DNA from: JBDTYT01 sp040005555
GTDB lineage: Bacteria > Actinomycetota > UBA4738 > HRBIN12
Assembly (NCBI GenBank): GCA_040005555.1
Contig: JBDTYT010000027.1
Span: forward strand, 1-20,367
Length of the DNA stretch: 20,367 nt
Direction: 5' to 3'
In this document: piece after piece, positions 14,219 to 20,367 of the stretch
How positions within the stretch are numbered: position 1 is the first letter of the stretch
Layout of the letters: the number at the start of each line of letters is the position of its first letter
Program-made: the position numbers and the translations under genes
Notes under the pieces: model-generated
Database searches by the model: none
Told to the model about the DNA's origin: nothing
Seen by the model: only the letters and a program-made list of their open reading frames with translations

Positions 14219-16821
14219 GGCGGCTCGAGACCGGCGGGACATCGATCGACCGCAGCGCGCCCCTCGCATTCACGTTCGGCGGCTCGGCGCTTCGCGGGTT
14301 CGCCGGTGACACCCTCGCGAGCGCGCTCCTCGCGAACGGCGTCGACGTCGTGTGTCCGTCCCCCATCCTCGGCCGCCCGAGGGGCGTGATGACGGCCGGC
14401 CCCGAGGAGCCGAGCGCCTTCGTCGAGATCTCTGCGCCCGAGCTCGACCTCATCTCCGCGGCCACGACGGTCGAGCTCGTCGACGGCCTCGTGGCCAAGG
14501 GCCGCCCCGGCACGGGCCGGATGCGGCTGGAAGGCGCGCCTCCGCCCAGGTGCGAACACCGGTACGCGCACTGCGAGACGCTCGTCGTGGGGGCCGGCCC
14601 GGCGGGGGTTGCCGCCGCGCGCGAGGCGGTCGCGGCCGGCGACCGCGTGATCCTGATCGACGAGCGTTCCCCTCACGGCGTCGATCTGCCGGAGGCAACC
14701 GTGCTCGCGCGAGCGACGGCCCTCGGGCTCTACGACCACGGCTACGTCGTCGTGCACGAGCGCTCGCGGCCGGTCGAACGGCTCTGGCACGTCCGCGCAC
14801 GGCGGGTGATCCTCGCGACCGGAGCGCACGAGCGGCCGATCGCGTTCGCCGCGAACGACCGACCGGGTGTGATGCTGGCGTCGTCCGCAGCGGCATACGT
14901 CGAGCGCTTCGGCGTCGTGCCCGGCGAACGTGCGGTCGTCTTCACGACGAACCACGGCGCTTACACGGCGGCGCGAGCCCTCCGCAACGCGGGTACCGGG
15001 ATCGCGGCGATCGTCGACGTGCTGCTGGAGGGTTCGGCCCAGGACGCAGCTCGCGCCGACGGGTTCGAGGTGCGCTCGGGATGGGCGATCGCCGGCACTG
15101 AGGGGGATCCGCGCGTGAGCGCGGTTCGGCTCGTCGGCCCCGGCGGCGAGGAAGAAACGGTGAAGGCCGATCTGGTCGCGGTCTCTGGCGGATGGAACCC
15201 GGTCGTGCAGCTGTGGCGTGCGATCGGCGGGGGCCTGCGATGGGACGAGGCGCTCGCGACGTTCGTCCCCAACGGCGTGGGCCCGTCGTGGCTCGAGGTG
15301 GTCGGCACGGCCACCGGCGAAGGGCTCCCGACCAGCGCCCCGTACTGGTACGTCCCGGCCGATGACCTCTCGAGTCACTTCGTCGACTTCCAGCGCGACC
15401 AGACCGTCGCCGACGTCATCGATGCCGTCGAGGGCGGCCTGCGTTCGGTCGAACACGTGAAGCGCGCCACGTACATCGGGACCGCGGTGGACCAAGGACG
15501 GACGAGCGGGGTGCTCACCGCGGGGATCGTGAACCTCCTCCAGGGCGCGGGCGCGGACGCCCAGGGGCCGACGAACGCGCGTCCCCCCTACACGCCAGTT
15601 TCGTTCGCGGCCCTCGCGGGGCCGCACGGAGGAGCACGCCTCGACCCTGCCCGGACGACGTCGATACACCCCTGGCACGCGGATCACGGTGCCGTCTTCG
15701 AGAACGTCGGGCAGTGGAAGCGGCCGTGGTTCTTCCCTCGGACCGGCGAGGATCTCGACGAGGCCGTGCGGCGCGAATGCCTCGCCGTCCGGACCGGCGT
15801 CGGGATGATGGACGCGTCCACCCTCGGCAAGATCGAGGTGGTCGGGCCCGACGCGGCGGTGTTCCTCGACCGCATGTACACGAACCGGATGTCCAACCTC
15901 GCGGTCGGCTCCATCCGGTACGGCTTGATGTGCGGGCTCGACGGGATGGTGATGGACGACGGGGTCGCGATGCGTTCGGCCGAGGACCGGTACCTGGTCA
16001 CCACGACCACCGGCGGCGCAGCGAAGGTGCTCGACCGCTTCGAGGAGTGGCTGCAGACGGAGTGGAACGATCTGCGGGTGTACTGCACGAGCGTGACCGA
16101 GCAGTGGGCCGTCGTCGCGGTGAACGGACCCCGGGCGCGGGACGTCGTCGCCGCGGCCGGCACCGACATCGATCTGTCGGCCGAAGCCTTCCCGCACATG
16201 ACGTTGCGCCACGGCACCGTCGCCGAAGCGCCGGCCCGGCTCGCGCGGGTGAGCTTCTCCGGCGAGCTTGCCTACGAGGTGCACGTCGCGGCTCGGTATG
16301 GATCCCACGTCTGGGAGTCGCTCACGGGGGCGGGCGAGCCGTTCGGCATCACGGCGTACGGGACGGAAGCGATGCACGTGCTGCGCGCCGAGAAGGGCTA
16401 CGTCATCGTGGGCCAGGACACCGACGGCACCCTGACGCCGTTCGACCTGGGGATGTCGTGGATCGTGAACGAGCGCAAAGGCGACTTCATCGGGCGCCGC
16501 TCGTTCCGCCGGGCCGACACGGCGCGCGAGGACCGCAAGCACCTCGTCGGCCTGCTGCCCCTCGAACCCGACGCGCTCATCCCCGAGGGGGCACAGCTCG
16601 TCCAAGAGGACACCGGCCGGATCCCGATGCCGATGGTGGGCCACGTCACGTCGAGCTACCGCAGCGCGATCTTGGAGCGGACGTTCGCGCTCGCGATGCT
16701 CGCGTCCGGGCGGGAGCGCATCGGCACGACGGTGTTCGCTCCGCTCCCGGAAGGCACCGTCGCCGCAACCGTGACCGAACCGATCTTCTACGACCTCGAG
16801 GGGGCGCGCCGTGACGGTTGA
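14215..16821 (+). CDS. soxA: Sarcosine oxidase alpha subunit, compact form
   Basis: The 868-residue alpha subunit. It should bind NAD and pass the methylene group from sarcosine oxidation to tetrahydrofolate. Order: a Fer2_4-like N-terminal domain without cluster cysteines (about 15-90, with FAGDTLASALLANGV and RPRGVMTAGPEEP), a dinucleotide fold GAGPAG (126-131), the block ATGAHERPIAFAANDRPGVM (201-220), then a T-protein-like GcvT domain over the last 390 or so residues. Known alpha subunits are about 965-1000 residues. The shortening seems to fall in two places: between the Fer2_4-like domain and EHRYAHCETLVVG, and between VILIDE and ATVLARATALGLYDH. The start at 14215 follows GAGGAG and overlaps the soxD stop as ATGA. 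Confidence 0.93.
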   Translation: MRRLETGGTSIDRSAPLAFTFGGSALRGFAGDTLASALLANGVDVVCPSPILGRPRGVMTAGPEEPSAFVEISAPELDLISAATTVELVDGLVAKGRPGTGRMRLEGAPPPRCEHRYAHCETLVVGAGPAGVAAAREAVAAGDRVILIDERSPHGVDLPEATVLARATALGLYDHGYVVVHERSRPVERLWHVRARRVILATGAHERPIAFAANDRPGVMLASSAAAYVERFGVVPGERAVVFTTNHGAYTAARALRNAGTGIAAIVDVLLEGSAQDAARADGFEVRSGWAIAGTEGDPRVSAVRLVGPGGEEETVKADLVAVSGGWNPVVQLWRAIGGGLRWDEALATFVPNGVGPSWLEVVGTATGEGLPTSAPYWYVPADDLSSHFVDFQRDQTVADVIDAVEGGLRSVEHVKRATYIGTAVDQGRTSGVLTAGIVNLLQGAGADAQGPTNARPPYTPVSFAALAGPHGGARLDPARTTSIHPWHADHGAVFENVGQWKRPWFFPRTGEDLDEAVRRECLAVRTGVGMMDASTLGKIEVVGPDAAVFLDRMYTNRMSNLAVGSIRYGLMCGLDGMVMDDGVAMRSAEDRYLVTTTTGGAAKVLDRFEEWLQTEWNDLRVYCTSVTEQWAVVAVNGPRARDVVAAAGTDIDLSAEAFPHMTLRHGTVAEAPARLARVSFSGELAYEVHVAARYGSHVWESLTGAGEPFGITAYGTEAMHVLRAEKGYVIVGQDTDGTLTPFDLGMSWIVNERKGDFIGRRSFRRADTAREDRKHLVGLLPLEPDALIPEGAQLVQEDTGRIPMPMVGHVTSSYRSAILERTFALAMLASGRERIGTTVFAPLPEGTVAATVTEPIFYDLEGARRDG

Positions 16822-17374
16822 GGTCGCGCGCAGCCCCCTCGCCCACCGCCTCGACGACCTCGCGGGAATCGAGTCCGTGACCGGGGGGGACGTCGTTCTC
16901 GAGCATGTGCCGTTCCTCGCGCAGGTCGACCTGCGGCTCGCGCCCGAGCTGGCGACCCGAGCGCCTTATCCGTTGCCGCTCACCCCGAACACCGCGTGGG
17001 AGGGCGGGCCACGAGCGGCGCTGTGGCTCGGTCCGGACGAGTGGCTGATCCTCGGCCCGCCCGGGAGCCAGAGCACCATCGCGCACGAGCTTGAGGCAGC
17101 CCTCGACGGCACACACCGCTCGATCGTCGACGTTTCCGACAACCGGGTCGCCCTCGAGCTCAGCGGGCCCGGCGTGCAGGAGCTGCTCGCGAAGGGATGC
17201 TCGCTCGACCTCGACCCCCGCTCATGGCGCGTCGGGAGCTGCGCACAGACCCTGCTCGCGCGGGCGCAGGTGATCCTGCACGAGCGGGCGGAAACCACGG
17301 GTATCTTGGTCCCTCCGTCGTTCGCCGACTATCTCGTCGACTGGCTCCTCGACGCGACGCGCGCAGGGGGATAA
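16811..17374 (+). CDS. soxG: Sarcosine oxidase gamma subunit
   Basis: The 187-residue gamma subunit, a GcvT-fold-like partner of the alpha subunit in the heterotetramer. Blocks typical of it are LWLGPDEWLILGPPG, SIVDVSDNRVALELSGPGVQELLAKGCSLDLDP and the C-terminal PPSFADYLVDWLLDA. The start is GTG at 16811 with GAGGGGG (16798-16804) upstream; it overlaps the end of soxA by 11 bases, so translation is coupled. It ends the operon, with only six bases before the stop of the convergent T-protein-like gene. Confidence 0.93.
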   Translation: MTVEVARSPLAHRLDDLAGIESVTGGDVVLEHVPFLAQVDLRLAPELATRAPYPLPLTPNTAWEGGPRAALWLGPDEWLILGPPGSQSTIAHELEAALDGTHRSIVDVSDNRVALELSGPGVQELLAKGCSLDLDPRSWRVGSCAQTLLARAQVILHERAETTGILVPPSFADYLVDWLLDATRAGG

Positions 17375-17380
17375 GCGACT

Positions 17381-18553
17381 CTACCCCTTGGGGATCTCCT
17401 TGTTCGGGTCCCAGTGCGGCATCGACACGACCTTCGCGTTCACGCGACCGGACTTCGGCGTGTCGACCTGGAGCTCCGTCCCGAGCTCGGTCACCTCGAT
17501 CGGCAGCATCGCGAGGCCGATGTTCTTCTCGAGCCTCGGCGAGAAACAGGCCGAGGTCACCTTGCCGACCTCGCGCCCGTCGACGTGGACCGGGAAGAAG
17601 TCGAGCATCTCGTTATCGACGTAGGTCCCGAGGGGCTCGCCCTCGATGTCCACGCCGACGAGCTTCTGCTTCACTCCCTCATCCTTGATGCGCTTGAGCG
17701 CGGCCTTGCCCATGAAGTCGGCCTCCTGATCGAGGTCGACCATCCACGTGTAGTGGTATCCGACCTCGAAGGGGTTGTTCTCGTACCACATGTCCGCACC
17801 GAAGGCGAGGATGCCGCCCTCGATCCGCCGGATGTGGCACGGGCCGATCACCTCCAGCCCGTGCGGTCGACCCGCCTCGAGCACCATGTCCCACAGCTCC
17901 ACCCCGTGCCGCGACGCGTCGTGCAGGTAGATCTCGTATCCGATCTCGCCCGTGTAGCCGGTGCGCGAGATCACCACGCGCAGGCCGTTCAGATCGGTCT
18001 GCATCAGGCCGTAGTACGGGATCTCGAGGATCGCGTCGCCGAACAGCCCCGTCAGGACCTTCTTCGCCTCGGGACCCTGGATCTGGACGGGTGCCACGTC
18101 GATCTCTTGAACGGTCACGTTCATGCCCTTGGCCGCCGCGATCCCGAGGGCGTACAGGTTGACGTCGCTGTCGGCGAGCGAGAGCCAGAACTCGTCCTCG
18201 GCCACGCGCAGGAGCACGGGGTCGTTCAAGATCCCGCCGTCCGGCGCCGTGATGAAGACGTATTTCGCTTGGTCGACGGCGCACTTGTTGAGGTCGCGCG
18301 GGACGATCATGTTCGTCAGCTCGAATGCATCCGGCCCCTTGATCTGGATCTGCTTCTCGACGCCGACGTCCCACAGCGTCACCCCGTTCACGAGATGCCA
18401 GTACTCCTTCACCGGATCGCCGTAGTGGCGCGGGTGGTACGTGTGGTTGTAGACGCTGTACCGCTGCACACCGTGGCGGCGAGATGCATAGAAGTACGGC
18501 GACTTGCGGATCCGCGTGTACAGCAAGATCCCGGGGTTCTCGTTCACGGTCAC
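17381..18553 (-). CDS. GcvT/DmdA-like tetrahydrofolate methyl- or methylene-transferase
   Basis: A 390-residue stand-alone T-protein-family enzyme, which would move a one-carbon unit from an amine or sulfonium substrate to tetrahydrofolate. The sequence around DGGILNDPVLLRVAEDEFWL (105-124) and SLADSDVNLYALG, plus the late block RRIEGGILAFGADMWYENNP, is closer to DMSP demethylase (DmdA) and its relatives than to glycine-cleavage GcvT, whose motif is usually GGIxDD. I cannot assign DMSP as the substrate from this. The start is GTG 18553, six bases after a strong GGAAGGAGG (18560-18568); a GTG at 18547 is possible. It lies 44 bases downstream of the dehydrogenase-type fusion gene on the same strand, so an operon is likely. 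Confidence 0.85.
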   Translation of the reverse strand: MTVNENPGILLYTRIRKSPYFYASRRHGVQRYSVYNHTYHPRHYGDPVKEYWHLVNGVTLWDVGVEKQIQIKGPDAFELTNMIVPRDLNKCAVDQAKYVFITAPDGGILNDPVLLRVAEDEFWLSLADSDVNLYALGIAAAKGMNVTVQEIDVAPVQIQGPEAKKVLTGLFGDAILEIPYYGLMQTDLNGLRVVISRTGYTGEIGYEIYLHDASRHGVELWDMVLEAGRPHGLEVIGPCHIRRIEGGILAFGADMWYENNPFEVGYHYTWMVDLDQEADFMGKAALKRIKDEGVKQKLVGVDIEGEPLGTYVDNEMLDFFPVHVDGREVGKVTSACFSPRLEKNIGLAMLPIEVTELGTELQVDTPKSGRVNAKVVSMPHWDPNKEIPKG

Positions 18554-18559
18554 GCTGCT

Positions 18560-18568
18560 CCTCCTTCC
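18560..18568 (-). promoter_or_regulatory. Strong ribosome binding site of the DmdA-like gene
   Basis: GGAAGGAGG on the minus strand, six bases before the GTG at 18553. It decides the start: the open frame continues about 190 codons upstream, but that extension runs across the end of the neighbouring gene. Confidence 0.75.
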
Positions 18569-18597
18569 GGAAACACCGAGCTCCACGGCCCGGCTCC

Positions 18598-20367
18598 TCA
18601 TCCCCTCAGGCGCTCGCCCTTGGGGTCCCACAGCGGCTCCGACGCGACGCGCGCCGGGAGCCGCTCGTCGAAGTACTCGATCTCCAGCGGTGTGCCCTCG
18701 ACCGCGAGCTCCGCGGGCAGGTAGCCGTACACGACGCACCGTCCGATCGAGTAGCCGTAGCCCGCGCTCGTGACGTAGCTCACCACGTCGCCGTTCGAAC
18801 GGATCGGCTCCTTGCCCAGCACGACCGCGGCCGGGTCCTCGAGCGTGATGCACGACAGCTTCCGCGTCGGGCCGCGATCGATCCTGCGCTCGAGCTCCGC
18901 TTTGCCCTGGAACTCCTTGTCCATCTTCACCGCGAAGCCGAGTCCGGCCTCGAACGGGTCGTACTCGATGTTGATGTCCTGTCCCCAGAGCCGATAGCCC
19001 TTCTCGAGTCGCAACGTGTCGAACGCGCCGAGCCCGGCCGCGATCAGACCGTGCTCGCGCCCCGCTTTCCACAGGAGCTCCCAGGCCCGGTCGCCCATGG
19101 CGAACTGTCCGTAGAGCTCCCACCCGAGCTCACCGACGTAGCTGATCCGCTGCGCCCACACGGGTCCGACCTCGCCGACGTTCAGGTACCTCCCGGTCAT
19201 GTACGGGAACGCATCGTTGCTCACGTCCGCGTCCGTGACCGCCTGGAGCACATCTCGCGCCTTCGGCCCCCACAGGCCGAGGGCGAACAGCGACCCCGTA
19301 CGCTCGGTGATCGTGACGCGATCGTCCCGGCGGATCTGGGCGCGCAACCACGCGAGGTCATGCTGCCCCGACCCACCGCCGGTCACCACTCGGAACAGGT
19401 CATCGTCCTTGCGCGCGATCGTCAGATCCAGCCGGATACCTCCGCGTGAGGTGAGCGCGGCCGTGTAGACGAGCGATCCGACGGGCCGATCGACGCGGTT
19501 GGCGAACACGCGCTCCAGGTACGCGAGCGCGTCCGGTCCCTGCACGTCGAACTTCGCGAACGGGGTGATGTCGAACAGCGCCGCCCTCGAACGCGTCGCG
19601 ACATGCTCGGCCCCCTCGATCGGCGACCAGAAGCGAGAGGACCACGGCTCGCGCGTCTCCCACGGCTCGCCGGTGAGCAGCGACCGGTTGGCCTCGAACC
19701 ACTGCGGGCGCTCCCACCCCGCCCCGGTGACGAACTCGGCGCCGAGATCCACGTGGCGCCCGTAGAACGGCGTCAGCCGGATCTTCCGCGGGCGGAGCAT
19801 CTGTTGCCGCGGGTGCAAGATGTCGTACACCTCGCGGTACTGCTGCTTCCCGCGCTCGAGCACGTACGGCGGGGTCGTCTGGTACGGGTAGAAGCGGTTC
19901 GCGTCCGCCTCGGCGAGGTCAAAGCTCGGCTCCCCGAGCGTCATCCACTCCGCCACCTGCCGCCCCATGCCTGCGGCGTGCGTTACCCACACCGCCTCGC
20001 ACACCCACACGCCGCGGACCTTCGCCGACTCGCCCACGATCGAACCCGCATCCGGTGTGAACGAGAACATGCCGTTCATGGACCGCTCCGGATCCGACGG
20101 GCGCATCCGCCCCTCCAGCGCGGGAAGCAGACGAGCGGCTTCGGCCTCGGCGACGGCGAAGTCCGAGGGCGTGAACGGCATCAGCGCGGTCTGCATCGAG
20201 CCGCCCGGCGCGCGAAACTCCGATCGCGACGTGGCGATCGGCTCGTGCCGGTAGCTCCCGACGCCGTAGTGGTCACGACGGTGGCGGAAGTACATCGCCA
20301 TGTCCTGATGCCGCATGATCGGGTGGACGACCTCGCGCCCTTCGCCGGTGAGCTCGGGGACGGGGTC
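18598..20367 (-). CDS. Dimethylglycine/sarcosine dehydrogenase-type FAD-GcvT fusion (5' partial)
   Basis: The visible 589 residues are the C-terminal two thirds of a protein with an FAD-dependent DAO domain fused to a T-protein domain, the layout of dimethylglycine and sarcosine dehydrogenases. These oxidise the N-methyl group and load it onto tetrahydrofolate. The frame is open to the window edge, and the ATG at 20316 is internal; the FAD-binding start lies outside. Visible blocks are RSMNGMFSFTPDAGSIVGES (end of the FAD domain), FYPYQTTPPYVLERGKQQYREVY, then the GcvT part with FDVQGPDALAYLERVFANRV, GGIRLDLTI and SYVGELGWELYG, ending at EPLWDPKGERLRG. Which methylated amine it uses is inferred from the adjacent sox operon, not shown by the sequence. 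It lies upstream of the DmdA-like gene. Confidence 0.88.
   Translation of the reverse strand, partial: DPVPELTGEGREVVHPIMRHQDMAMYFRHRRDHYGVGSYRHEPIATSRSEFRAPGGSMQTALMPFTPSDFAVAEAEAARLLPALEGRMRPSDPERSMNGMFSFTPDAGSIVGESAKVRGVWVCEAVWVTHAAGMGRQVAEWMTLGEPSFDLAEADANRFYPYQTTPPYVLERGKQQYREVYDILHPRQQMLRPRKIRLTPFYGRHVDLGAEFVTGAGWERPQWFEANRSLLTGEPWETREPWSSRFWSPIEGAEHVATRSRAALFDITPFAKFDVQGPDALAYLERVFANRVDRPVGSLVYTAALTSRGGIRLDLTIARKDDDLFRVVTGGGSGQHDLAWLRAQIRRDDRVTITERTGSLFALGLWGPKARDVLQAVTDADVSNDAFPYMTGRYLNVGEVGPVWAQRISYVGELGWELYGQFAMGDRAWELLWKAGREHGLIAAGLGAFDTLRLEKGYRLWGQDINIEYDPFEAGLGFAVKMDKEFQGKAELERRIDRGPTRKLSCITLEDPAAVVLGKEPIRSNGDVVSYVTSAGYGYSIGRCVVYGYLPAELAVEGTPLEIEYFDERLPARVASEPLWDPKGERLRG

Noticed and set aside
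14023..16644. Long minus-strand open frame opposite soxA
   Set aside because: Same cause: an antisense shadow of soxA with low-complexity composition and no family signature.
17384..17393. CCCCTTGGGG as a terminator between the convergent soxG and DmdA-like genes
   Set aside because: It is part of the last codons of the minus-strand gene, the arms are only four bases, and no T-tract follows.
18554..19123. N-terminal extension of the DmdA-like frame
   Set aside because: It overlaps the C-terminal coding part of the neighbouring fusion gene in another frame. The GGAAGGAGG site fixes the start at 18553.
1..20367. Search for CRISPR arrays, tRNA or rRNA genes, transposases and toxin-antitoxin pairs
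   Set aside because: No regularly spaced repeats, cloverleaf-like segments, terminal inverted repeats or matching protein motifs were seen by eye. A tRNAscan or Infernal run would settle the RNA part.

Overview
The window is high-GC bacterial chromosome, densely packed with genes. Codons mostly end in G or C, GTG starts are used, and there is a DinB/mycothiol-isomerase-fold protein and a four-subunit sarcosine oxidase operon. This best fits an Actinomycetota heterotroph; the phylum is inferred from gene content and base composition, not from a marker gene. I saw no tRNA, rRNA, CRISPR array, insertion sequence or integrase. No stretch over 300 bases lacks a gene or gene remnant.

Left part (1-3518): the 3' portion of an FAD aromatic-type monooxygenase, cut by the window edge. 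It converges on a small lipoprotein gene, which is divergent from a Tat-exported phospholipase C/acid phosphatase-type phosphoesterase. The 105 bases between the first two genes hold nothing I can recognise.

Middle part (3515-11820): a set of acyl-CoA and redox enzymes. A fused ADP-forming acyl-CoA synthetase sits 9 bases downstream of a PYROXD2/phytoene-desaturase-like FAD oxidoreductase. A TetR regulator is divergent from that pair and is followed by a ribokinase. A DinB-fold protein and an acyl-CoA dehydrogenase overlap by one base, and a cysteine-synthase-family PLP enzyme lies upstream of them. Four copies of a palindrome built on TGAACG lie in front of the FAD oxidoreductase, the tetR gene, the acyl-CoA dehydrogenase and the PLP enzyme. 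This suggests one TetR regulon over a catabolic route whose substrate is unknown.

Right part (11817-20367): one-carbon and methylamine metabolism. A broken IclR-type regulator is divergent from a soxB-[mmcQ/yjbR]-soxD-soxA-soxG operon, which encodes a heterotetrameric sarcosine oxidase interrupted by a small MmcQ/YjbR gene. Converging on it are a DmdA-like T-protein and a dimethylglycine/sarcosine-dehydrogenase-type FAD-GcvT fusion that runs off the right edge. Together these would strip methyl groups from dimethylglycine and sarcosine onto tetrahydrofolate and yield glycine. Notable oddities are a compact SoxA, the extra gene within the sox operon, the inactivated IclR gene and two convergent gene pairs that share a palindromic CTAG at their stops.
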